A model generated the notes under the pieces. That model searched no databases. It had not been told where the DNA came from and worked only from the letters and a program-made list of their open reading frames with translations. From assembly GCA_022266195.1 (NCBI GenBank), contig WHVY01000001.1:16988001-17052000 (forward strand): a stretch of DNA of 64,000 nt, in the 5' to 3' direction. The translations under genes were made by a program, and so were the position numbers. This stretch comes from Tetranychus cinnabarinus (taxonomy: Eukaryota > Arthropoda > Arachnida > Trombidiformes > Tetranychidae). Shown here in pieces: positions 36,801-48,607 of this stretch. Position 1 is the stretch's first letter, and each line of letters opens with the position of its first letter.

Positions 36801-39800
36801 TTTCTCCTTTTTCTTCTTCTTTTACCTTTTCTCATTATTAGATTACACTTTTAAATTTGAGTGCATTTATGAACACAGTTAGATTGAATAACAAGACACA
36901 AAAAGAGCACAAAGTGTTATTAAAATTAACTTACCTATCAAGATGAAAGGCTGCAATCTCAGAGTTGTGCCTTTCAAAGTCAACAAAATAAAAATGATTT
37001 GGATCAGTTTCTTTATCCCGAGGAAACCTGGAACAAAATGTTTCAAAAATTGGTTAAAATTGAAGTAAATACCAAACATTGAAATCGAGTAACAATCAAA
37101 GTCACAGGCTTAAAGGATTGTAATAATCCAAGGCAATTTGAGCAGCCAGTTGGCATTAAGTCGAGCAAAGTTTATACGATTCTAATGAGCATAAGCTGAA
37201 AAGTTAACGCTGATCCATTCAACATTCATAACTGTAATTGGTAAATCAGTAACATCGAAAACGCTGTTTATAATGAGATTGAAATGACTTCGGACGTTGA
37301 TCGAATCACTAAAGACATTGAATTTACTCGAAAGTTAAACAAGCATCAATCAATTCGCTAAATGAGCGTCAATTGCATCTTCTTAGAAAAAAGAGAAACT
37401 TTGAATCGCTTTGCATTCCCAGGATTTAATTCGAGTTGGTACAAGACGACATCAATCGATTGAAGACTATAAGACATTGAATTTTCAACATCGATTGTTC
37501 GTTAATGACTTTATTTGTGACATTTTCTGATTACTAAATAATATTCATATGCAGAATCATTTTACTTCACTTAGTTTTGAACAATATTTTTGATCCAATT
37601 ACTTAAAATCTTTAAGACTTTTCGATTTGTTTCAGAATCTGTTTGACTGCAATTTTGATGAGATTGCTTTTGTTTGCTTTCGAGAAATGCTCAATTTTAT
37701 GTTTAAAATAACATTGATCGTTAGCCGTTTGATGGTCGTTTGCTTACCTCATTGGTTTGAATAAAGCTTGACCTGAATTACGATAGTCGATTATTAATTT
37801 AAGTTGAGTTCCTCCTTCCTTTTGACCTGAAGAAAGAAAAGACAAAAAATGGAAATTTTATTACTTTACTGGAAATATTTCAATTCAATTTGATTCCATG
37901 GGTGATTCATTTACATTGAAAATTCATTTTTTGATTGATTTTATTTCCATTTTTTTGTATTGAAAAATGTTATTCCAACATCAATCAATCTTGAATAAAA
38001 AGGTTTTTATGAAATTAATTTCAAGTTTAAAAGAGAAGAGAGAAAAAAGTAAAACAACGAAAAATTGAACTAAACTCGAGTTTACCAATGTTGATAACAA
38101 ATTGTCTCAACCGAAAGAACCAAAAAATAATAAAATTGATAAAAGGTACAACTCAGGGGACCACTTTGTCTCTCTGAATCCAGTGTGTTCAGGTTGGAAA
38201 CAAATTGTTCAAAGACATTTCAATGATAACCTTTTGTTCAACTGAACACGAAAAATAATTAGAAATGAAAGTGAAGTTGAAAAATGAAAAATTTCATTCC
38301 AAAACACAAAAGCTTGACTGAAATAAAAAAAGATTCAACTCTTGAACACACTTGCAGTGTGAAAAGGCACAGGTAAACAAATTATCTCATGAAAGGCCAA
38401 TTATCATTCCAAAAGCAATAGACAAACAAAAGGATTGAAAATTCAGTGGAAATATTTACTCGAACAAAAAGAGGAGAAAAAAAGTTGCAATCAGTTGTGA
38501 TCATGTTATGAATAAAAGGTATAAACAAGCTAATAATGCTGAGCCAGGTAGAATAGGTAAAGGTGTAATAAGTAGAACAAATAAGTTGAAAGTTTTCCAT
38601 GAGAAGAAATGCCATGAAAAAATGAAGATATTTTCGTCTGAAAGGAATTACCTGAAATTCAAGTTTCCCTTTATATGATAATTTCACCTCTAAATAAACA
38701 CTAAACATTTTTACCCAGTTTTACGATTCTTCATCTAATATTCAATTCGTCGGGTAAACAGAAGAAGCACAATTTGCTTGGAATTGCTGTTTCAATCAAA
38801 ACTAATAACTCGATGATAACAGGGAAACATTTTTTTCTTTTCCTCTTTTTTTTACCCTGCAAATGAATTTTCCTCCATTATTACCTAACTCATTGGCTAT
38901 AATGATGTTGATAACATTGAATGTTACAAATTAACAGGGATTTAATATTCGATAGCAACATCATCCAAATGAATATCTTTTTTCATCTTCTCATCCAAAT
39001 CTCATGATTATCATGAAAATCAGGTCAATTCCCTCGATTAACTGGTCAACAATGTCGAGGTTTATCGAGAGGAAAATGGAAAATTTCGTTGAATTTCAAT
39101 GAAACTGTAATTGCTTTCCATTCGCCGTTAGACTTGATGAACAAAATATTGATGAGAAAAAAAGTCAACATTACTGGGAGGTAAAAATATATTTATTTAT
39201 ATTTTGTTTTGTGATCAATTTTTTCCATCTTTTCTTTGTTATTATCCTTTATTGTCCCTTGTATGTTATATCAATCTTTTTTTTTCTTGGATAAAGTTGA
39301 GCAAAAGTAAAAAGAAATTATTTTTTTACTTTAGTTTTGTAGGCTTTTTTTGTGTGAAAGCAGATAAAGATGATGAAGATGAAAAAGAAAATGTAAGTAA
39401 CATCACTTTTCTTCTTCTCTTTTTTCGTCTTTTTTTCTCTTCTTTCCTCTGCAATCAATCCTAAAATCCTCTTTTTTCAGTTTTCATCTGACTTGCCATG
39501 ATTTTATTTTATCTTATCTTTAGCCTTTTCTTTTCTGCTGAACATTCTGTTTATACTTTCATGATAAGCTGCACAGCGAAAAGGAAAACAAAAACGGACT
39601 TTTGAAACTGAGAGAACAAAATAACGAATAGAAAACTGAATAAATTCATTTTGCGAATCTCATCTTTTTTGTTATTCAAGGAAACAAATTTTTTCCTTCT
39701 TTCGACTCAACATTATCCATTCTTGTTTAGTCTTTTTTTCATCATTTCAACTCAATTTCAATCATTTCTTTTTTTCAGTCTCATCAATCAATTATCTCAA

Positions 39801-41363
39801 CTAATTGACAGTTGAAATAAAGATTCATCAGTTATCCAGAGTACAGGCAAGTTGAGGAAAAAAGCAGTAAATTGTGTTATTTGAAAAGAAACAAATGAAT
39901 AACAGTAAATGTTGAGTAAAACATTATTTTTTCACGTTCTGCACAAGTTGCTAGTCAAAGTCAGAGTTATTTAATCAAATTACCATCCATGGCCAATCGT
40001 AGACTGACGGCAGACGCAAAAAAATGAGATTAGATTAGTTCGTACCGACATGAGGAAACTCAGGTCTAAAATGAGCATAAGTCATGGACTGGACGTAAAC
40101 CTTGCTCCAGTCAAGTCGACTTGAAGTAAACCTAACAAGCTTCACTTACCCAGTCAACCTTACAAGGCTAACCCCTGACTAAGGATGCAAGTCGATGCAG
40201 GACTCTTGCCTTGCTCAGCATCAAACTTCACAACTCATCGGCCTATTGTGATCGTACTAAATGATCAATATAATTATAAATTTTGTAGTTTGTTGCTTCT
40301 GATTGCATGATGAAAATTATTTCACCATTACCAGGAAAAGTTTACTCTGACACTGTTAACAAACTATTAGACGGTAAATTATGAGGCAGCATCATGGCTT
40401 AATGGTTAAGAGATTTAATTTTTGCTTCTTGTGACTCTCTCTCTCCATTTTTATCATTCAATCATCAACAGTCTGAACATGATATGTAATTTATTATCAG
40501 CCATTTGATTTTCACCATCAAATGAATCAGAAATAAAATTGTAAGGTAAACAAGTTAACCCAAGAAAGGAAACAAAAAATGCTTCCAGTATGAAAGTTAT
40601 AACAAGTATCATTTTGAGTTAACTCAAATGGAAACTGAAATAACCTTAACCTTTTCTGAATCACTTTTCTTGGTCTTTCTTTCTTCTCCTCTCTTTTCCC
40701 TTTCTTTCTTTCCTCATTTTCTCATCTCCATCATCATTATGATTATACTTTTTTTACTCTCCTGTTCATCAGCATCAATTAATTTACTCATTATTTTCAC
40801 TCAACTGATTAACCTTTTTCATCTGATAAAGACGAAGAATAAGAAGAGATGAAAAAAGACAAAAAATGACAATTATAATCATTCCTATGGAAACTTTAGT
40901 GGTGAAATGACCTATTCTCATAATGATGATGATGTTGGCGAAAAGTAATAGGATGAGGATTTTTAGGATGATAAGGTAAGAAGGAAGATGGAGAAAAAAA
41001 GAGACAAAAAAGTGGTTGATTCAAGTGATTTCAAGCATTTAGTGGGAGTGTAACCATGGTAAAATGGATATGAAAGAAGATGAAACACGAAATTAGGATG
41101 ATTGAGTTGTAAGAAGAAGAAACTTTTTTTCTCGTTCTTTTTTTGATGTTAAATGAAAGGATAATGATCATTGAAACTGTGATGATGACGATGATAGTAA
41201 AGAATCAAATGAAGTAAATGAAGTGAAATTATGCTTACCCACTCGGACAATTGGTAAAGTAGCCATGTCTTTCAATAGATCATCAATGGTTGACTCGGAT
41301 TCTGTATATAAATCATGTTGATGAATGTTGAGATGAAACTTTTCCCAATTAGTTAAATTGCGT
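30850..41363 (-). CDS. FAM20: FAM20C-type secretory-pathway protein kinase (3' seven exons, 5' partial)
   Basis: Coding order: 41363-41239, 37826-37748, 37027-36935, 36029-35917, 35174-35044, 33690-33446, 31129-30850. All junctions are GT-AG and in phase, giving about 354 residues. FAM20C phosphorylates secreted proteins at S-x-E in the Golgi. The sequence runs from NWEKFHLNIHQHDLY to the stop and covers the whole kinase core. Present are the ATP-binding Lys (QALFKPM), Glu (RHNSEIAAFHLDR), catalytic Asp (GNMDRHHYETF) and metal-binding Asp (HLDHGRGFG; vertebrates have LDNGRG). All eight family disulfide cysteines are there (LCFHGKCGYYC, AICG, SYCD, QCC, RKC). KIWRHPWRRSYHKRRK and GNMDRHHYETF resemble FAM20C more than FAM20B. 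The signal-anchor and stem exons, incoming in phase 2, were not found upstream (right of 41363); they may lie beyond the window. Confidence 0.95.
40010..40260. repeat. GC-richer block, possible transposon remnant
   Basis: This stretch stands out from the AT-rich intron by higher GC and many AAGTC/GACTT, AACCTAAC and AAGTCGA words (for example AAGTCGACTTG near 40120). Similar composition recurs at about 44180-44290 and 45480-45735. No ORF or terminal repeat is evident. It lies in the intron between the FAM20 exons at 37826 and 41239. Confidence 0.35.
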
Positions 41364-41519
41364 CTGCAAAAATTAGAGATGAGAAAAGACAATTAAAATT
41401 GAGTCTAAATTAGCCGTGCAAATCTTTTATCAGAACTGATAAGTGGTTCTGAGGTCAATTTTTGGTCAACGAAACTCAATAAAAAGTTGAAAAGAAACGT
41501 TCGAAGTCAAAACTACCAA

Positions 41520-41790
41520 ATTTGTGAACGCTCAGATCGCGACAATCGATTTTTCGTCAACGAATCTTCAAAGCATACAATCGATTAAAATCGTTGTTTA
41601 CCAATATAATCGATTTCTAGGTGATGCTTGATAAAAATCGATTTTTAATCGTACTTTAATCGATTTTTAACATATCAAAAAGGGAAACAATAAATTTAAA
41701 AAGCGAAAGTCGAAAAGCCAAAACAGTGCTCGTATTTAGATAGTCGAAATGGTCGTTTCAAAAATCGCTTAAAATCGATGCTCATTTTCA
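41520..41790. repeat. ATCGAT-rich repeat patch 1
   Basis: Repeated AATCGATT/ATCGATTTTTAATCG words: at least six ATCGAT occurrences in about 270 bp, in both relative arrangements (AAAATCGATTTTTAATCG). Related patches occur at 44085-44365 and 45735-45985. Confidence 0.6.
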
Positions 41791-42146
41791 AAGATTTTTA
41801 CTTAATTGAGAAACACTTAATCAGAGTTGCTAAATGTGGCCAAAAATTGAACTCTGACAATATAAAATACTTGAACTATTAATGGTCAGTTTTTGTGAAA
41901 AAAGTTTCATCAATGATGATCTGACAAGAGTTGGGTGCAAACATTTGTTAATAAATCATTCGTTATCAGAATATCATCTTGAAACTGTGTACAAGTACAA
42001 TAATAAACTCGAGATTTTTTGCTTTTATGAATCTCATGATGATGCTGGAAATGAAAATGATGAAACTGATAATAGATTTACGATATTTATATACATGTAA
42101 CTCGACGGGAAGCTCATCAGTTTCATCTGTTTGATACCAAGTTGCA

Positions 42147-42163
42147 TCTCTCTCTCTCTCTCT
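42147..42163. repeat. (TC)n short microsatellite
   Basis: TC dinucleotide run of about 17 bp followed by interrupted CTCT units to 42180. Confidence 0.85.
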
Positions 42164-44084
42164 GCCTCTCTGTCTCTTCCTTCCCTGAGTCTTCAAGATT
42201 TGCAACTTGGACAATGATAATTTGTTGGAGAGGCAAAAGCATCATTATCATTATCATTAAAGATACAACAAGAGCAACATGATAAATAACAATCAACATC
42301 TTGAAAATGATTGTCTCAGTCCTTTTCACATTAAGCTATTTGCTGATCTTGTGGTTGTTGAAACTTGTTTTGTAGCCTTGGTTATTATTGTCTATCAGTT
42401 TCATTTCCAGATTCAGATTCTGTTGTTCCCTTTTCCATACTCTATCACAATGTAATATTTCAAGTTGAACCTTTTTTGTTTCTACTCTCACTCCCTGCAA
42501 GTCAACTCTTCAACGATACTCTCTGTTACGATTAACATAATACCTAATATTTATGGTCGACTTATCTGGGATCAATTTGGAAGCAAGTGGTCCTCATTTG
42601 TAAGGATTTCATGTTCATCTTATTCACATTTTTCCTTCTCATCATCCTTTTCATCACACTAACTCACCCAATCATCATCATCCATCCCTGTTACATCTTT
42701 ATCAGCATCAAAAGTTTTCCTTCCAATTTGCTTTTTGCTTTACACAAAAGAGGTAAAAATGATAAGCCAAGCTAATCAAACCTTTAACTCCATGTAAATA
42801 ACAGTAAACATGATTCCCTGTAAATCATTCAGTTAATCGGTTCATTTAAATGGCATTTTCCGCATCCAACATTTCGATTATTGAAATGAAAACAATTATC
42901 ATTAAAACTGGAAATTTCATCGTTCCAACGATCTAGTTGATGAGCACTTTGAAATATTTAAATTTGATGAAAATTAATTTACTCAAACTTGAGCTACTCA
43001 AAATTCAATTTTATCCGCTTCCTTTTTCACTCCCTTTAATGATATGAAAATATCTCATTGCAACTTTACCTGAAAGATAACTTGATATTTATTTGGATTA
43101 AAGTTTATTCAAATACTTTTTTTTCATTAAAAATTAATCTCATTTTGATTGAGTTTAATCCTTTTTTTCCATGAAAATTTCATTTTATAAACATTTTGAG
43201 ATTAAAAAAACTGATTAATCTGTATTTATAATGAACTTTGCAGAGAAAAAGTTCAATGAAAAAGACTAATAATAGCAATTGAATAAAAGTTATCAGCATA
43301 ATTGAAATTGCTTTTATTAATGTTAATAATTTTTATTGATGAGCACAATAATGAGTAAACTTTGAACTTGATTGTAGGTTCATGATGATGATGATTAATA
43401 TGGAAACCCATCAAAAGTATTGATCAATAATGGGAAGCAAATAACTGATTGAAATATAATTTGTTTCCATGAATGAGAATCTCAAGTTATCATGAGAATA
43501 TGGAGAAAAAGAAAGAAATCAAACGTTTTTTCTCTATTGCGCTTTTCTTTGCAATAATGTATTAATAATAATTATTTACATTTATCACGTTATACAATTA
43601 ATTTATTGCTATTATTATCATTCAATTATGGGAATACGAAAGAGAAAAAGAAAGACGAAAATAATTACCTTGATAATCATTTAAATGAACAATTTAATCA
43701 ATAATCAGGAAAAGAAGAAAAAAAGAGAATAAATTTTATTCTTCTTTTTGCTTCTTTTCCTCTTCAAATAATTGCTTTGCCGAGATAATAATGAAAGGAG
43801 AATCGAAAAGTGCTCAACAAATTGTGAGATGAAATGCTGGGAATGGGATGAATTAATGAAATAAAAGGATTAAGAAATGGTAAGTTGGATTGTTAATTGC
43901 AAGTTTAGGATGATAGGGATGCTGAGGATGATTATGAGCAAAAAGATGAGCAAATTTTTTTCTTAATTGTTCCTTAATCAGTTGCTATTGTTAGCGATTT
44001 ACTACTGTTTGAACCATGAAAATGCAAATGCGAGTGAGAATGATGAGGATAATGAAGATAACGAGGATGAAGATGATCAATGTT

Positions 44085-44365
44085 AATCGATTCTTAAAAA
44101 TCGATTAAAAAAGCTATCTAATAAATTCATATCGATTAAAAATCTAGAGAGAATCGATATAATATCGATTATTCAACACGGTCAACACCAGTTTATGCCC
44201 TGACCTGGCTCCATCTTCAGAGCTTAAGTCGTAAGCCCTAGCCCTTGCTTATCTTACCACTTGTCAGGGTTAGTAATAAGAGATGTCGCTTTTTCAACTT
44301 TTGACTATTCATGAGAGCATCAAGAAATCGAAAATGTATCGATTTAAATCGATTTTTGAATCTTA
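44085..44365. repeat. ATCGAT-rich repeat patch 2
   Basis: Two ATCGAT clusters (about 44088-44170 and 44336-44356, the latter reading ATCGATTTAAATCGATTTTT) flank a GC-richer core (44180-44290). Confidence 0.6.
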
Positions 44366-45734
44366 AATTTTCATCTTAATGAATAAAGGCAAAAATGTAA
44401 ATTGCATGAAAAATTGAATGCAATTGAATATCACAAAAAGGGAATGTTGATGAATTTGATTGGTGAAAACGCGAGAAAAGATGAATTGTAATTAACGTGA
44501 TTCTCTTTATTAGATTACAAAATGCCGGTTAATGAATTGGTTGCTTGTTTATGTGTTGAACTAAACATGGATAAGATGAAGAAAATGGTGAAGATGAAAA
44601 TGATGATCAAGATTTAAGGGTTATTATCAAGTCCATTTGGAATGGTTACTGCTTTCAGTGTCTTCCTGGGTTACAATCAAATGAAATTGAGTGGATAAAG
44701 TTTTCATCACTTAATTGGAAACAATTGAGTTAAGCTTAACTGATAATTATCTGAACATTACTTTCTCTTTTTTTCCCTGCAATCCTTTTGGATGCAATCG
44801 AGTTTATTGGTTTACAATTTGGATTCAGTTTTATCGTTACTCTTTTTTCAGTTGCTCCTCAGATTTGAATTGGATTTGCAGATTTTCAATCAACACTGGA
44901 AATGATATAAATTTCAATTTTTTCTCGACTCAGCATCACTTATTTTATCCTTCAACTTTGCCATTAAAAACGGAGACATCATGTAGCATTTGTTTATTGA
45001 GAAATAAATCAACTCTTCTTAACTGTCAGGTAAAAATAGCAAAGATGATGATAATGTTGAGAGAAAAATGAAGAGAAAGAATGTTAAGATTTTAAGCTTG
45101 GTTAAGAAGTGAATGGAACAAGTTATTCAGAATATTTATGTTATTATTAGGGAGAAAAAGAAAGAAGATTTTGTTGCTTTAACAATTTTTATTCATGAGG
45201 CTCATTTTGATGATTAGATGACATGCAAATGCAACATTAATCTTCATCTTCACCATATTTTAAGGATCCAGTGAATTAGACGATCAATGAAGACAAATAA
45301 AAGTCTGAGAAAAAGTAAAATTAAAAAGATGAGAAAAGAATGAAACTTAATTTTTTTTCTTATTCTTTCGCTATTCAAGTTTATTCCTTTTCTTCATTTA
45401 AATGGATTTTTTGCAGAAAAAAAATTCAATATTCACATTAAAGAAGATCGGAAGGAAGAAAGAAATTCCAACAATTCAAAAGGTTGAACATGCTTTTGGT
45501 TACGCAACATTGAACCAAAACATAATCGAAAGACGATCAATCTGAGCTAATCTAAAGTCCTAGAGCTTACCCAGAACTTTTCAACTTTGAACTTTACACT
45601 TAAGGTGACTATGGGTTAACTGGATCGGAGCAAAGTCAATCCTGTGCTAGCACAATGGCACAAGTGGGCTGCTTTAGAGATGAACGATTAGGCTAGTTTA
45701 GGTTAGGACAGGTAGGTTAAGATTAGTCAGTTAA

Positions 45735-45985
45735 TCGATTTTGTGCGATTAAACAAGGGAATCAATTATAATCGATGCTTAATCAGGCAATTTTTGAGTT
45801 GCCTTTTTTGTACAATTTCCCTGCTTTAAAAAGCAGTGTCTCTCATGGCGCTAAAATTACTGGAAAAGTCAAATATTTCAGTTCTGAACTGTCGAAATGC
45901 TAATACATGAATTTGTTAAAATTTTTAATGTAATCTTTAAATCGTGAAATTGATCGATTTTTAATCGCTGGTTCAATCGATACTA
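45735..45985. repeat. ATCGAT-rich repeat patch 3
   Basis: GTTAATCGATTTTGTGCGATT at the left, ATAATCGATGCTTAATCAGG in the middle, and GATCGATTTTTAATCGCTGG at the right. It follows a GC-richer block (45480-45735) that includes TTAGGTTAGGACAGGTAGG. Confidence 0.55.
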
Positions 45986-48465
45986 TGCACTCAAATTCAA
46001 AATTCACTTTTAGATTGGCTGCAAATTGAGTCTGGATGGTAGGATGAGAAAATTTATCCGAATTTCATTAGTGGGTTAAAGTGACGAATGGAATTTTTCA
46101 TTTTCGTTGAGCATTTTATTGTTGAAGATGAAAAAAAGTTGATTCTTGGACATTTTTTCTTGATAATTGCATTTCTCATTCCTACAAGATAACTATGGAG
46201 TGAATTCAGGGAGTTCAATAATGAAACTGTGAAAGTAAAAGTATGGGAGTGAAAATACTGGGAGTGAAGAGTCAAGAGTAGAGAATGAAATTGTACCCAA
46301 AAACATGGCAAATAATTCTGTTGAGGAATCATTGTAGATGTCGCTTCGTGTTGCACACTTTATCATCTTCATCATTCTCATCTTTTTAAAATAACTTTGA
46401 AAGAATCCAAGAACAAGAGAAGAAAAACTTTTATCGATTTTCCATTTAACACTTACTCAGACAAAAGTATAACAGAAACAATGTTTTTTACCATTTCAAC
46501 TGATCTTTGACCTTTCTTCTTCCTTTTCATCATAATAATAATAATGATGATCATCATCATCTTTTCCTGTTCCAACATTTTCCCCCCAACATTAAACTGG
46601 ACCAAGAATATGGTTCATCAAGAATTACATCACAAGAATTGAGCAGGGGAAAGAAGCAAAAGTTGAACACCAAGTAATGCAATGAAACAATCAATATGAA
46701 ACGAAGGAAGCAGAAGCGAAAAAGAGACAAAAAATTGATATAAATATCAAATACTAATTTGGCAAATGTTAACAAATGCAGAATTGAAAGAGGAACCAAA
46801 ATTGATCAATAATTATCAATTGAAATGAAGATGCATTCATCACTTTTGACACGAATAATGAAATGAACAGAATCCATCTGCAGATAGCATGAAAAACAGA
46901 AGAGAAAAGAAAACGAAAAAAAGCTAATTTTCTCATAACTTGACCTTTATTTTTGGGCCATTTTTTGCTCATCCTTTTCTTTCTTCCTTCCGTTGGTTAA
47001 AGTAAAGTAAATCTAACAATCAATCAAGCTAATTACAATTGTGTAAATCATCATTCTGCTCATTCTCATGTACATCATGATGATCATCAAAACTGTTCAA
47101 TCTCCTGTTAATCTCATTCCAATTGTTGGCGAAAACAAATTGAGCTTAACAAAGATTCCTTTCATCATCATTATCATCATCGGCAAATCCTTTACTTTCT
47201 TCTTCTTCCCTCTTCATTCACTTTTGTCTACCTTACATGATGATGAATATGATGATAAAATGTTATCATCAAATGTCATATTAATGAAGCCCAAAGGAGG
47301 GTTCAACATCAGAATAATTTATCACATTAAACTCTTTACCATTCATCATCATAATCATTCTCATCGTTCTCATCATCATTATCATCGTAATCATTGATAA
47401 TCCAAAACCCATCATGCTTAGTTTAGCTCAAGATTAATCAATGTTATTCATGTGATTCCAATTGAAATTTTCAATCCGCCAACTTCGCCCAACTTTTCAT
47501 CAAGATGTTTACCTTCGTCAGCTTTGGTGAGCAAATAAAATTAATGAATCAATTTAGCTGATTAACTTTTCTCTTCTCTTTCTCTTCTCTCTCTTCTCGC
47601 CCAGTACATTTTATCCAAACAATTTCGTCTTCATTTGGATTCACCTTGATTCATTGTTTATTCATGATTAATTCAATTTTTCTCTCCTTTTCTTCTGTTT
47701 ACATGTTTCCATACTTTGTTTTTTCTCCTTTCTGCTTACACATGAGATAATTTTTCTTATATTAATATGTTATTTTTTTGGGTTCCTCTTTAACCTCCCA
47801 ATTCATTTACTCTTTGAATCACACAAAGTGTTTTTTGCCTTTGTTTTCACTGGTATCATCTTGATATACCTTTGCATACACCTATTTTTCACAATAACCT
47901 GCATTTGTTTCACCATTATCTGGTTATCTGTTAATAATAATGAAAACATTTTTTTTCTCTCCTTGTTTGCTGTTTCTATTTCTATCGTGATATCGTGAGA
48001 ATAATTTCATTCGGTTATCTTCATTTTCATTCCCTTAGTTCACTTAACTTTCCAAGTTATCATCTTAGTCTTGGACTCATTTTTTGCCTCCTTGCTTTTC
48101 ACTTTTTTTCAGCTTCCCTGTCATTACTGTTTCTCACATTATTATTCCTTTTTATGTTTCTTGTTTTTACCAAACATGGTCTTCCCCTCACCTTACAATC
48201 TCTCTATTTCATGGTTATTTCCTTGTAAATCACGATAAAGGCCTTTTTCATCCGGCAAATATTGAATATTATTTTCATGTCTTACAAGGCTGGACATTGT
48301 GAATGGCATGAAGAAAAGGAAATCACTCTGTTTTTATGGGCAATGGAAAGGATTGAAATGCGTAAATCATTTGGAAACATTTAATCTATTATTGCATTGC
48401 AATGATTATAAGGTGTCACCTTTTCCAAGCCACTGGAACGGTTGGTTTTGAATGATAAAGCACAA

Positions 48466-48607
48466 CCTAAACAAAGCACCATACAGGTTGAGGCTAAGAT
48501 CAAACAGTCTCTTGATCAAACTGACTTGACTGATGGAGGAAGACTCGCAGTAATGAGGCCGGCCATAAAATGACAAGTCACCTAAACGAAGCATCATCCA
48601 GGTTGAG
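48466..48607. repeat. Direct repeat, period 115 bp
   Basis: 48466-48492 and 48581-48607 match at 24 of 27 positions (CCTAAAC[A/G]AAGCA[C/T]CAT then CAGGTTGAG). The flanks also show partial similarity (AATGATAAAGCACA versus AATGACAAGTCA). The block has higher GC than its surroundings and includes GGCCGGCC. Origin unknown; probably an old repeat insertion. Confidence 0.6.

Noticed and set aside
40380..40440. tRNA or tRNA-derived SINE (ATGGCTTAATGGTTAAGAG resembles an A box)
   Set aside because: No B-box (GGTTCGAATCC-like) follows at the right distance, and no acceptor or anticodon stem can be folded by eye.
46054..46400. Minus-strand ORFs as missing FAM20 5' exons
   Set aside because: No similarity to the FAM20 stem, no phase-2 donor, and Ser/Phe/His-rich content typical of the pyrimidine tracts.
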